Shown: positions 17,677 through 26,811, counted from the first letter of the stretch. The stretch: DNA of 33,727 nt from Nitrososphaeraceae archaeon (GCA_016782225.1 JADDOW010000003.1:1-33727); one strand, 5' to 3'. A program made the numbers and translations. The notes: generated from the sequence alone by a model not told the origin.

Positions 17677-18534
17677 AGTGCCAGAAGTATATGGAGGGGA
17701 AGTATATCCTTTGGTTTGGTAAATATCCCTATCAAGTTATATACAACGACGGATAAAAATAATGAGTTTTCTTTTAACCAGTTGGATAAGGAAGGACATA
17801 GGATTCAGTACAAAAAATGGTGTCCTATAGAAGAAAGGGAAATACCTTATTCGGAAATAAAGAAAGGCTATGAAGTATCAAAAGATAATTATGTTTTGGT
17901 TGAAAAAGAAGATTTGGATAAAATAAAGGCAATAACTACAAAAACAATAGATATCAAGGAATTTATAGATGAAAAGGAATTTGATCCCCTTTTGATTGAA
18001 AAGAGTTATTATGTTGCCCCAGATGCTGGTAACGATAACCGCAGAAACAGCGCAAGCAAAGGAAGAGCAAATAACTCTATTTCTAGCAAAGCGTATGTAT
18101 TGTTTGTTAATACCCTCAAGGAAACAAACAAAATTGCGATAGGCAAGGTGGTGCTGAAAGATAAGGAACATCTTGTAGCGTTGAGATCCTATCAAAAAGG
18201 TTTGATAATGCATCAATTAATGTATCAAGAAGAAATAAAGCCTATCGATGAAATTGATGGAATGCCTGGATCTGAAACCTCTGCTAAATTGCCTCCTATA
18301 GATAAGAGGGAGATTGAACTAGGGAAAACTTTGGTTGACAATCTAACAAGCAAAGAATTCGATGTCAGCCAATATTCTGATGATTACACAAAACAATTAG
18401 AAGAGCTGATAACCGCAAAGTCTCACGGAAAGGTGTACACCTCTGAGGATAGGGTTGATGAGAATGGTGTGGGTGACAACCTACTTGAAGCATTAAAGGC
18501 CAGTGTGCAGAAAAGCAAACCTGCCAATAGGTGA
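17674..18534 (+). CDS. ku: Ku DNA end-binding protein
   Basis: 286 residues, normal for prokaryotic Ku. It starts with the family signature MSARSIWRGSISFGLVNIP, continues with KLYTTTDKNNEFSFNQLDKE and KKWCPIEEREIPYSEIKKGY, and has YVLVEKEDLDKIKA and IDIKEFIDEKEFDP, all diagnostic of the Ku core that forms the ring around DNA. A small insertion (NDNRRNSASKGRANN, about 117-131) interrupts the usual YYVAPD-KAY junction. The C-terminal tail is Lys-rich. Homodimers bind double-strand break ends and recruit LigD; the ligD gene lies tail to tail 75 bases away. ATG start directly before the conserved motif. Ku is widespread in bacteria but rare and patchy in archaea, so transfer from bacteria is likely (inference). 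Confidence 0.97.
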   Translation: MSARSIWRGSISFGLVNIPIKLYTTTDKNNEFSFNQLDKEGHRIQYKKWCPIEEREIPYSEIKKGYEVSKDNYVLVEKEDLDKIKAITTKTIDIKEFIDEKEFDPLLIEKSYYVAPDAGNDNRRNSASKGRANNSISSKAYVLFVNTLKETNKIAIGKVVLKDKEHLVALRSYQKGLIMHQLMYQEEIKPIDEIDGMPGSETSAKLPPIDKREIELGKTLVDNLTSKEFDVSQYSDDYTKQLEELITAKSHGKVYTSEDRVDENGVGDNLLEALKASVQKSKPANR

Positions 18535-18561
18535 TGTGATAAAATACGTTTTTGTATTACC

Positions 18562-18590
18562 ATAACAGATCTTGGTTATCTTTTTTTATT
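18562..18590 (+). terminator. Hairpin and T-run ending the Ku transcript
   Basis: ATAAC at 18562-18566 pairs with GTTAT at 18575-18579, followed by seven T at 18581-18587. A second small hairpin, AATAC/GTATT, lies at 18543-18558. It sits in the 75-base gap between the converging Ku and ligD genes. Confidence 0.55.
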
Positions 18591-18609
18591 GATTATGCTG
18601 GTACTGTTA

Positions 18610-21480
18610 TTATATGGGTGGTTCTGATATGTTGCCAAGAATTTGCACAAGATCTTGCTTATTGCTGAAAATGTCTTTCCAGGGATCTTTTTCTGTTTCA
18701 AGTATTTCTAATACATTGGTTATGGTATAATCGGTAGGAACGATATGTTCTAAATTTGTCCATCCTATTGGCATGGATATGGTAGCTAAATCTATGGGCC
18801 TAGGGGAGAATACGGAAGCTATTGTCTTTCCAAGAGAGTTTTGATTATAATCAAAGAATACTTTTCCCTTTCGGTTTTCGGTATTCCATTCTGTTGTGAT
18901 TTTGTTTGGCAGCTGCTTGAATAACATCTTGCCTATGATTTGGGCAAAAGATCTTGTTTGACCATAGGTGTATGAATTAATTATTGGGACAAATATGTGG
19001 AGACCCGTCTTACCTGAGGTTTTTATGAATGATTTTATATTTATGTTATCAAAAATGCCTTTTAGCTGATAGGCTGTTTCTACTGTCACTTTAAATGCTT
19101 TCAAGTTATATTCTGGTTCCTGGTATTTGCCTTCATTACCTGAATATATGTAGGGATCCAAATCAAAGACTATGAAATCGGGGTAGTTTAGGCCGCATTT
19201 GTCTATCTCTGAATCGCCATTTAAATCGTGATTATTGACTCTACTGTACCATGGATGCATTTCAATGCATCCAAGGTTTGCCAGCCACAGCAAAGTTTCC
19301 TTGTTGTTGCACAAAATGTAATTGATGTCTTCATTTCTAGACTTGGAATGGATTTTTATGGTTTGTACAAAGTCCGGTTTTTCATTTTGCCAGTTTTTGT
19401 GGTAAAATGATTTTCCATTAATCCCGTCTGGGTATCTATTTAGTGATAGTGGCCTGCCTTTAAGATGTGGAAGGATAAAAGAACTAATTTTGTCATAATA
19501 TTCAATTAAATCCCTTTTCGTGATTGGGCCGCGAAATTTCGTTTTGCTCCAATATATTTTATCAAGATTTGAGAAAACGGTCTGATGATAATCAGGGGGT
19601 GATGGTTTTGGTGACGTCTCATGAATTGTATTGTCTTTGATTTCGTTTTTGATTTCGTTTCTAAAATTCGAAACATCATTAAGCTCGCTCTCTTCTATGA
19701 TGCAGTCTTGTGGATTCTTATCTTCTCTAAATCCTAAAAATATTGGTGCCCTCATGATTTTGTCCTCTGTCCAGTCACTGTACTTTATCTCAACCACAAG
19801 AGCTGGCTTAACCCATGTTGTTTCCCTGTTTGTATATGGAATATGGTCTATAGGACATTCTTCTACCTTGATTTTTTTAAGGTTGTTGTATATATGTGGG
19901 AGTCGTTCAAAATCAAAACCACTACCGCTATGCCCCACAAATTTTAATTTGTTCTCATTAGGTGATTTGTTGTTGTCAACAGCCGCCAAAAGAATGGACC
20001 CAAAGTATTTTTCTCTGTTGCCTTCTCCCCTTGTATAGCCTATTACCACACAGTCTTGCGTTTTTGTATTCTTTATCTTTAACCATTCCTTTGACCTGGA
20101 ACCGGTGTGGTATTTGCCAAGTTTGTGTTTGGCAACCATTCCTTCAAGGTTCATTTTCTTGATGCCTGCAAAAATGTCATTGCCATCACCTTCAATAAAA
20201 TCCGATATTTTTATTCTTTTGTTGCTCTTGTCTTTTTTTATTATGTCGTTTAGGATTTCCCTTCTTTCAATAAGGGTAAGTGCTTTTAAATCAAAACCGT
20301 CTAGATACAATATATCGAAAATGTAGTATGTGGCGGGAAACTGGCTGGATAGCATTTCAATATCCTTTTTTAGGTTTATGTTCATCCTTTTTTGATGACT
20401 TTGAAAATCTGGAAAGCCGTTTTTATCCAAAACCACGATTTCTCCATCTAAAACAATGGACTCATTGCATTTTTGTTCGTCTATTGCTGATTTTAACGGT
20501 TCAATCAATTCCGGATACCTTTGAGTTATTGTGTTTCCATTTCTTGATTTAATTTTGAGTATTTCCCTTGATTTGTGTATATATGATAGAGATCTTACAC
20601 CGTCCCATTTGATTTCAAAAACCCAGTCTTGGCTGCTAAATGGCTTATTGGATAAAGTTGCTAACATGGGCTTAGTTCTATCTGGAAACTCTTGCCTATT
20701 TGAAGTGGGAAATGATAATGAATGGGTGAGCACACCAATATTTGGTGGGTCACTGTTAGTGTTGTCATTATCATCATCAAATGGGGCATTCTTTTTAGGA
20801 TGTTTTCTGATTTTATTGCCGTGTTTTGATTCTTTGACAAATTCACCTGTATTTGCTTTTTTTATGTCATCGTTTGTTAATCCGCTTAAAACCGATTCTG
20901 GATTGCATTCGATCAAATCTGTATTTGCTTCCTCTTTTCCTTTGTCATGTGAGGATGCGAATGTGTCATTTACTTTAATTAAAAGCCACTGATTTTCCCT
21001 TGATGTTTTAATCATTGAGAACTTGCCTTTTAGTTTTTGTCCAAACAATGTAAAGTTGATTTTTCTGCTGTTGAATTGATCTGATACGTCCTCGTCTTTG
21101 TTTTCTGTTACCTCTATGGAATATGTTCCAGTATCCCATACTATTACGGAACCAGCGCCGTAATTTCCTTTAGGGATATTGCCTTCAAAAAGCAAGTAAT
21201 CTACGGGGTGATCTTCTGTTAGTATCGCAAGTCTCTTTATCTTTGGATCGATAGACGGGCCTTTGGGCACAGCCCATGATATCAGAACATTGTTTTTTTT
21301 TGATTCTAGCCTAAAGTCATAATGTAAACGTGTGGCCTCGTGCTTCTGTACCACAAATCTTGCATTTGTATCCATACCCGCTTTGCTATTTTGGCTGAAA
21401 TTTGTATCTGTAGCATTGTTGTTGCCAGATGGCTCGGGAGTCTCTTTAAAGTTTCTTTTCTTATTATAACTTTCTAGCAT
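18610..21480 (-). CDS. ligD: Multidomain LigD: phosphoesterase, ATP-dependent DNA ligase, primase-polymerase
   Basis: 956 residues with three domains in the order PE-LIG-POL, as in Pseudomonas LigD. The 3'-phosphoesterase (about 40-175) has RFVVQKHEATRLHYDFRLE with H47, H53, D55, R57 and later H91, matching known active-site spacing. The ligase has the nucleotidylated lysine in EIKWDGVRS (K291), motif III LDGEIVV (344-350), motif IV EGMVAK (446-451) and motif V EWLKIK (465-470), followed by an OB-fold. The AEP polymerase (about 635-930) has PLSLNRYPDG, CIEMHPWYSR, metal ligands FDLDPY (D773, D775) and SGKTGLHIF (H828). All catalytic residues checked are present. It repairs double-strand breaks by end joining with Ku. 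A charged, Asn/Asp-rich linker at 180-260 separates PE and LIG and is longer than usual. Confidence 0.97.
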   Translation of the reverse strand: MLESYNKKRNFKETPEPSGNNNATDTNFSQNSKAGMDTNARFVVQKHEATRLHYDFRLESKKNNVLISWAVPKGPSIDPKIKRLAILTEDHPVDYLLFEGNIPKGNYGAGSVIVWDTGTYSIEVTENKDEDVSDQFNSRKINFTLFGQKLKGKFSMIKTSRENQWLLIKVNDTFASSHDKGKEEANTDLIECNPESVLSGLTNDDIKKANTGEFVKESKHGNKIRKHPKKNAPFDDDNDNTNSDPPNIGVLTHSLSFPTSNRQEFPDRTKPMLATLSNKPFSSQDWVFEIKWDGVRSLSYIHKSREILKIKSRNGNTITQRYPELIEPLKSAIDEQKCNESIVLDGEIVVLDKNGFPDFQSHQKRMNINLKKDIEMLSSQFPATYYIFDILYLDGFDLKALTLIERREILNDIIKKDKSNKRIKISDFIEGDGNDIFAGIKKMNLEGMVAKHKLGKYHTGSRSKEWLKIKNTKTQDCVVIGYTRGEGNREKYFGSILLAAVDNNKSPNENKLKFVGHSGSGFDFERLPHIYNNLKKIKVEECPIDHIPYTNRETTWVKPALVVEIKYSDWTEDKIMRAPIFLGFREDKNPQDCIIEESELNDVSNFRNEIKNEIKDNTIHETSPKPSPPDYHQTVFSNLDKIYWSKTKFRGPITKRDLIEYYDKISSFILPHLKGRPLSLNRYPDGINGKSFYHKNWQNEKPDFVQTIKIHSKSRNEDINYILCNNKETLLWLANLGCIEMHPWYSRVNNHDLNGDSEIDKCGLNYPDFIVFDLDPYIYSGNEGKYQEPEYNLKAFKVTVETAYQLKGIFDNINIKSFIKTSGKTGLHIFVPIINSYTYGQTRSFAQIIGKMLFKQLPNKITTEWNTENRKGKVFFDYNQNSLGKTIASVFSPRPIDLATISMPIGWTNLEHIVPTDYTITNVLEILETEKDPWKDIFSNKQDLVQILGNISEPPI

Positions 21481-21871
21481 ATTTTTCCCTTGAGACCATT
21501 TTTTATGGACTGATTTTCAATTATGGATATAAAAGAAGATCTCAAACTTAATAAACAAATGGGAATAAAAGAACTTGACCAAGCCTGATGGTGATGGTTC
21601 TCCATTGTATGTGGTAATGATAATTATAATGATTTGTGTTCTGCTGCGTCTCTTTATTTTTATTGGTCACAATCTGGTTTTTTATGTTGTAATTTGTATT
21701 AAGTGATAAAATAATTGTTTATTGGATTTCTCTTAATACCAAAAACCATGACCACAACAAATAAAATTTAAAGTAATTGACCTGTTTGTCCTATCCAATA
21801 ACAGTTGATATTTGTTGTTTATTTTTATATTGTGTGATTAAAAAAATGGTTCTGTAATGATTGGGTTGATA
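21481..21871. other. Spacer with likely ligD promoter
   Basis: About 390 bases. TTATATCCATAATTG on the minus strand, about 25-40 bases before the ligD ATG, is TATA-like. The rest is AT-rich with no gene, repeat or RNA seen. Confidence 0.4.
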
Positions 21872-22579
21872 TTACCTTGGAATTTTTACCTTGAATTGGT
21901 CTAGCCTATCAGACGTAGCATTAAGAAACACTTCAGAACCGTTGAAGCCTTCTACTTCGTCCTTTGGTACGTTATATTCGTCTTTTGTTCCCTCTGATGT
22001 TATGATTATGGATGATTCTGTTACAGCTGATACATTACCTAAAGAATTCATTTCCTTGGTTCTAACTCCTTTGTGAAGAATTGAATCCCAGTCTTCTATT
22101 ACGGAATTTGCTGATGTTTCTCCTCTGCTTGTATCTTTAACCCTGTTCTGTCTTTCTATCATTGGTAAGCGATCTTCCAAGTTGTAATTGCCTTGGGATT
22201 TGCTAGAATCCGCTGTAGATTCTGAATCAGATGAAGAATCTGTATTAAGTTGTTGGGTTACTGAGGCGGAGTGATATCGTGAATATTCTCCTTCATTTGG
22301 TGGGTGATCTTTTTTGAAATTGTTTTCTGCTTCTTCTTCTGTGATGCTAAACCATAGTGTCTCCCCGTCATATCCTTTCACTAAATGTTTTGGCAAATAA
22401 AATTTGCTTTTTTTCAGTCTTCCCCTCTCTGTAACGACAAACTCTTTACCTATGTCTTGCACTTCTCCAAGATCATCACCCTTTTCAAATCCTCTTGCCT
22501 CTTTTTTTACGATTTTATTCCATTCTATGGTGTTGTCTTTCCAATCAAAATTGTCCTTGTTAGTATTTGAGTTATTCAT
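21872..22579 (-). CDS. Two-repeat PRC-barrel-like protein
   Basis: 235 residues from ATG 22579. Two similar domains flank a long disordered linker. The first (about 8-80) runs DWKDNTIEWNKIVKKEARGF, DDLGEVQDIGKEFVVTERGR, YLPKHLVKGYDGETLWFSI. The second (about 165-235) runs WDSILHKGVRTKEMNSLGNV, ESSIIITSEGTKDEYNVPKD, VEGFNGSEVFLNATSD. Each has the pattern G-x-x-[VL]-x-[DS]-x-[LI]-G then beta strands and [VI]-P-K-x-x-V-x-G-[YF]-[ND]-G, typical of PRC-barrel or DUF2171-type modules. The middle (about 95-160) is Ser/Asp-rich (SSDSESTADSSKSQ). Such proteins are often stress-linked; function unknown. It lies downstream of the ligD promoter region, on the same strand but transcribed towards the ligD start. 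Confidence 0.65.
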   Translation of the reverse strand: MNNSNTNKDNFDWKDNTIEWNKIVKKEARGFEKGDDLGEVQDIGKEFVVTERGRLKKSKFYLPKHLVKGYDGETLWFSITEEEAENNFKKDHPPNEGEYSRYHSASVTQQLNTDSSSDSESTADSSKSQGNYNLEDRLPMIERQNRVKDTSRGETSANSVIEDWDSILHKGVRTKEMNSLGNVSAVTESSIIITSEGTKDEYNVPKDEVEGFNGSEVFLNATSDRLDQFKVKIPR

Positions 22580-22934
22580 ACACTATGTAATAAAAATATA
22601 GTTTATAACCACTATGATTGCCAAAAATTTGGAAAATCGTTTTTATAAACAAACTTATAATATTATTAAAATTGTCTTGGTAATTATACAAATTTAATGC
22701 ATGCAGGCAAAATTTGGTGTGTGTATCTATTACAAAAACATGATTCCCGCATAAATTGCTATTTGAAGATGAATAACTGTCTATTTGTATATTTTTATTT
22801 AGCGGGCCTTATTGCCATCAATAACAATAATAATAATGGTTATTTTTATATAAGTTTTTGATGCCATTTATGCATTTTATGCATAATATGGTTGTGGTCT
22901 ATGTTATTATATTATATTAATATCTATTACATGG
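22580..22934. other. Divergent promoter spacer
   Basis: About 355 bases between the divergent PRC-barrel-like and membrane protein genes. It holds the inverted repeat at 22868-22886 and several AT-rich TATA candidates on both strands. No gene seen. Confidence 0.45.
22868..22886. repeat. Perfect 8-base inverted repeat, possible operator
   Basis: TTATGCAT-TTT-ATGCATAA, a perfect dyad 49-67 bases upstream of the ATG at 22935. The position upstream of a probable TATA region (TTATATTATATTAATA, about 22907-22922) suits a regulator-binding site. Function not shown. Confidence 0.5.
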
Positions 22935-23285
22935 ATGAAAAAGTATCAAAAATTTACGCTTATAACTGTCATTCTTGGCCTTGTTATACCTATTCTTGGG
23001 CTCTTCTTATTCTTTTTTGTCAACAGTTTAATACCAATCCCTATTTTGGGGTTGGTTCTTGGTGGGGCATTACTTAGTGCAATATTGATAATCGCGATTA
23101 ATATCGCAGGACTTGTGGTAGCGTTTAAAATCAAAAACACCAAAATTGTTGGGATAGCATTAATAGGATGTGGTGCGGCATTATTTCTTGCAATTCAATT
23201 TCTTGCAATTCCGGGCCTTATTCTTTTTGTAATCGCTGGAATTTTGGCTTTAAAAGAAAAGAATCCTCCATTGCCAAAGATATAA
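22935..23285 (+). CDS. Small four-helix membrane protein, unknown
   Basis: 116 residues from ATG 22935. Four hydrophobic segments at about 8-29, 34-64, 68-82 and 84-104, with short loops (KIKNTKIVG) and a charged tail ALKEKNPPLPKI. Gly and Ala rich helices suggest tight packing. The pattern resembles DUF4064-like or generic small membrane proteins; I cannot assign a family. Own promoter likely; the next genes downstream are decayed. Confidence 0.65.
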   Translation: MKKYQKFTLITVILGLVIPILGLFLFFFVNSLIPIPILGLVLGGALLSAILIIAINIAGLVVAFKIKNTKIVGIALIGCGAALFLAIQFLAIPGLILFVIAGILALKEKNPPLPKI

Positions 23286-23383
23286 AGATACATAATTTGG
23301 ATATTGCATTCAAGTTTGGCCATCTGACTTAAGTGGTAATCTATTTTTAAACGATGTCCTCTCCATTTTTTGCTATGTGTGAA

Positions 23384-23440
23384 ATGATTGTTGAGCCAGT
23401 GGGTTTGCTCTGTGTACTCTTTATTATGTTTTAGGTGGGA
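23384..23440 (-). other. Peptide-coding fragment related to one at 9.1 kb
   Basis: The minus strand reads SHLKHNKEYTEQTHWLNNH, similar to the fragment at about 9070-9141. The frame continues to about 23330 as FTHSKKWRGHRLKIDYHLSQ without a clear start codon upstream. It overlaps the first bases of the CorA remnant on the other strand. Confidence 0.3.
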
Positions 23441-24441
23441 TTATTTGTATTGCGAACAACTATTTTTTACAACCGTGATGAAATGAGAGAAAAAGGGGAC
23501 AAAAATGATATTGATAATGGCTATGATTTATGGATGGATGTTGTTGAACCGTCCTCAGAGGCATTTTTTATATCCAAAAGGAACTTGGCCTGGATGTTGA
23601 CACTCTCAAAGTGGTTGAACGTGAAGCATAAGACCCAACCTGTTCACCTACTTTAAAACTATACGTTTACTATATTGCTTGACATTAAATACAAAACCCT
23701 TGAAAATTTAATTATTAAAGGACTTTATCTATATTGTGGAAAAGGGTGGATAATATCTGTTCACTCCTCTGAGGTGGATTTATTGACACCCATCCGAATT
23801 TTATTTAATCAGAAAAACAAGACAATAACAGCATCTAATATAGATGCACTTTATTATAGCGTGATTACTGAAATCATACACAAGCACGAGCTGCTTTTGA
23901 CTTCGATAGAGTTAACGATTACAGACTTTGAGCAGGAGTTAATCTATGCAAAATCCTCAAAGAAAAAGCTAAATTCCTTGGACTTGGCCACAAGGCAATT
24001 AATAATCATAAGGGGGTATTTATGGTATACTAGGGATGAAGTGAATTTTTTATTGCATATGGAGAAAGACAGTGAGGACATAAAGTATCTTCAAATAGCT
24101 TATGATGATATCAATCAACTAATTGAATTAATAGAATCTTATCGAGACACAATTAATTCTGCCTAAGATCTGTATATTGCAAATGTGTCATTGCAAATGA
24201 ACGATACCATGAGAATACCAACTATCTTTAATACAATATTCTTGCCGTTGACGGTTGTAGCCGCAATATATGGAATCAATGGAATAGAGTTGATGAGCAT
24301 AATTGGTCTGCAGTAGGGTTCGCTATTGTAGCGATGACTATGATAGTTACTATTGTGGTTACTTTGTTGTTTTTTTAGAGAAAACGATGGATTTTTAATT
24401 CTGATGATGATTTTAATGGTGTAGTTAAAAAGGAGAGATAA
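23435..24441 (+). pseudogene. CorA-family divalent cation transporter, heavily decayed
   Basis: Pieces in successive frames line up as a full CorA. The N-terminal part gives YDLWMDVVEPSSEAFF, then ELGLDVDTLKVVEREA in another frame, then a return to the first frame (KTQPVHLL), TAA at 23654-23656, and on as NYTFTILLDIKYKTLENL. The helical cytoplasmic part is intact to SYRDTINSA, with TAA at about 24164-24166. The same frame continues DLYIANVSLQMNDTMRIPTI and LPLTVVAAIYGINGIEL: the GMN selectivity motif of the first membrane helix is here GIN (24272-24280). A further frame change gives the second membrane helix (WSAVGFAIVAMTMIVTIVVT), then TAG and a basic tail. At least three frame changes and three stops make this a true pseudogene. 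Confidence 0.88.
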
Positions 24442-24733
24442 TCTGATAATGTTCTATGTTGTTATATGTTAGTTGGATTTATTTGCGTACCGACTAAAAA
24501 TAGGGCTTTAATTTCATTTTGGATCAATTGTATGTGCTTCTTTTTGAATTTAATGCATGATTTTCCTTTTATGTAAAACTTTGTGTAAACGTTATTTTCG
24601 TCATAGGTGAGTTTATCTCCTCATTATCTGACTTTATTGGTGATCTAATAGCATTGAATTGAAATGGGGATCGAGAGTTGAAATGTATATATAATACTAC
24701 TTCAATTACCTTTTTATTTTTTTAATTCTCTTT
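24442..24733. other. Spacer, nothing recognised
   Basis: About 290 bases between converging remnants. No gene, RNA or repeat seen; T-rich tracts near 24710-24750 may terminate transcription and encode the lysine tail of the next gene on the minus strand. Confidence 0.45.
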
Positions 24734-25308
24734 TTATTTTTTTTTCTTTATCTTTTTGTGTTTTTCTATCACTTTTTGCATAAATTCCCTTTGCTGAAGT
24801 TTTGGTTTTAATGTTGGTTCCAAAGACCAGTATTTTCCATCATGGTAAACTAATGGCTGTTTTTCGGAGTTATGTGTTGCATCAATTGCTTCTCCAATAA
24901 ACATGATATAATCTCCGAAATCTATTCCTGAAATGGTCTGCACTCTATATTTAACGAGGCCCCCTTAACCATTAACGCCTTGATTTTGTTTGCCTTGTAA
25001 TACTCAAATCCTAGTTCTTTTGATGCGCCAATTTTATCATAGCTGCTTCCCCTGTATTCACCTGCTATACTTGAAAGTATTGATTGGTCTGTGGAGCATA
25101 GATTCATGCCAAATTCTTTGGTGTTTCGTATATTTTTAACAGTGGCCTTACTAAGGCCTAAAGAAATAGCTATCAACCCTGGATTGTATGAAATGTGATG
25201 GGTCCATTTGCATGCCATTATGTTTGGGCCATCAATCCCATCTGATGTGATTAAGCCTACCTGAGTTACAAATTTTTGTGATATTGGTTCAATCCATGGT
25301 AATCCCAT
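24734..25308 (-). pseudogene. Flavin reductase-like (FMN-binding split barrel) protein, frameshifted
   Basis: From ATG 25308 the first frame gives FVTQVGLITSDGIDGPNIM, SYNPGLIAISLGLSKATVKN and NTKEFGMNLCSTDQS, the start of a flavin reductase-like FMN-binding domain, and reads out at a stop after GASLNIECRPFQE (24922). The shifted frame continues VQTISGIDFGDYIMFIGEAI and KQPLVYHDGKYWSLEP, the usual end of the domain, to 24734. Total about 190 residues, the expected length. The break is at GAGTGCAGACC (about 24940); loss of one 7-base copy from a GAGTGCAGAGTGCAGACC ancestor would give exactly this shift, a suggestion only. The single lesion could be a sequencing error. Confidence 0.75.
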
Positions 25309-25445
25309 AATAACTTGTTTTAGATAAAACCATTAAAAAATTTTTTAATCCGGTTGAGAATATGGGTTTTCATAAAGATAAATGGCAATCCTATTAGTTT
25401 GTTTTTTAAATAGCACCCCCGGAGAATAGTTGTGGTAAATTAATT

Positions 25446-26339
25446 TTGAACTCTCGTATTTTTATTGGCTGTTCGGGTTGGAGCTATAATGATACGCAAG
25501 ACAAAGGGGGATGGTTGAATGTATTTTACCCTGACAAAAAAACTAAAAAACTGCGATATTATTCGCAATTTTTTGATACTGTTGAGATGGATTCTACCTT
25601 CTATAGCAAATTTTACCTTAATATGACCAAAGGGTTATTCATGGGTCTGGCCAAAGCAACCCCTGATAATTTTAAATTCTCCATTAAAGTCCCCGAAATA
25701 ATTACCCATGAAAAAAGATTGGATTTGGATAAAAACGTGATTTCTGACTTTTTGGAGTTCTTGGATAAAATATCCCCTCTTAAGGGTGCCAATAAACTAG
25801 GAACAATCATCATCCAATTGCCTCCAAGTTTTACAATTAGGGAATTTGCAAAAACTGAAAGGTTCCTCAACAAATTGCATGAGGAAGATGGCAGTGCGAA
25901 AAGCAACAACCAATATTCAATTGAATTTAGACATCCTTCATGGAATACTGAAGGTGCATTTGAAATGCTGCGGCATTATGATGTCGCATCAGTATTAACC
26001 GATTCACCTGCTAAAGAAAACTTGGAATTTTTATCTGATGAAAATAATCTTTCAACAAACACGCATGCAATAATTAGATTGCATGGCAGAAATGACAGTA
26101 AAAGTCATTATTGGTATGATTATTTGTATTCAGAAAGCGAACTGATTCCTTGGGCTGATAAAATAAAAAAGATAAAAGAGCAAGTGAGTTCAACATTTGT
26201 CTATTTTAACAATCATTATTCAGGTAAAGCCATTGTTAATGCACTGCAATTCAGAGAACTATTGGACAAAAATTCGTTAACAAAAGACGAACTAATAGTA
26301 TTAGAAAAATCAAAGGAATTCTTTTCTGACGGCGTATGA
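25446..26339 (+). CDS. DUF72 (YecE-like) family protein
   Basis: 297 residues from TTG 25446; the second usable codon context has no ATG before the conserved start. Signature motifs: IFIGCSGWSYNDTQ (about 5-18), WLNVFYPDKK, FDTVEMDSTFYSKF (about 43-56), FKFSIKVPEIITHEK, QYSIEFRHPSWNTE and VYFNNHYSGKAIVNALQFRE. This is a TIM-barrel family of unknown biochemical role, found with DNA repair genes in some genomes. Full length. Cytosolic. It is divergent from the flavin reductase remnant, with about 140 bases between. Confidence 0.93.
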   Translation: MNSRIFIGCSGWSYNDTQDKGGWLNVFYPDKKTKKLRYYSQFFDTVEMDSTFYSKFYLNMTKGLFMGLAKATPDNFKFSIKVPEIITHEKRLDLDKNVISDFLEFLDKISPLKGANKLGTIIIQLPPSFTIREFAKTERFLNKLHEEDGSAKSNNQYSIEFRHPSWNTEGAFEMLRHYDVASVLTDSPAKENLEFLSDENNLSTNTHAIIRLHGRNDSKSHYWYDYLYSESELIPWADKIKKIKEQVSSTFVYFNNHYSGKAIVNALQFRELLDKNSLTKDELIVLEKSKEFFSDGV

Positions 26340-26419
26340 TGCTATATTGTTATTTTAATATTGTGGATATTGCTTTTTATACTGGTGGCCTCGAGTTATT
26401 ATGAGATGGACTCAATGAT

Positions 26420-26590
26420 GTGTTTGAATTTTGTTTCTCATACGAAGAAAATGGTGTTCTGCCATTTTTTATAGATGCTAATGTTTATTACATTATGGTG
26501 TTTGATACCTTTTGTAAAAATGAATTTGTGTTGGCTGATCTTGCGAATATTACTCACATCAAAAATCAAACATTGAACTTTATGAAATAA
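26420..26590 (+). CDS. Possible 56-residue protein or gene fragment
   Basis: Open from GTG 26420 to TAA 26590. The product contains FSYEENGVLPFFIDANVYYI and FVLADLANITHIKNQTLNFM, a natural-looking composition ending in a likely helix. The frame stays open only three codons further upstream, to a TGA, and the start codon has no clear ribosome-binding site. It may be a remnant rather than a gene. Family not recognised. Confidence 0.3.
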   Translation: MFEFCFSYEENGVLPFFIDANVYYIMVFDTFCKNEFVLADLANITHIKNQTLNFMK

Positions 26591-26811
26591 GAAATGGCTG
26601 TAATTGATTTGGGATTGTTCTTGTTATTGAGAACTGATGCTTTAGAATATTGTTATATGTATTTTTACTACCGTTACTTAAATCCGTGTTGGAATGAGCG
26701 AATGCAAAAAGAAATTTGGTGTCTTATGCATTATCTCATTTTATTTCATGATTGATTATATTGTGGATATTCCGTGATTATCTGTATAGCTATACAAAAA
26801 CACTGTCATGA
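26591..26811. other. Spacer after the PolB2 operon
   Basis: About 220 bases. No gene seen. TTTTTTGTATAGC-type AT-rich sequence on the minus strand directly follows the polymerase stop and may end the operon transcript. Confidence 0.35.

Noticed and set aside
19228-20992. Several + strand open frames opposite ligD (up to 153 codons)
   Set aside because: They are antisense shadows of the ligD coding sequence.
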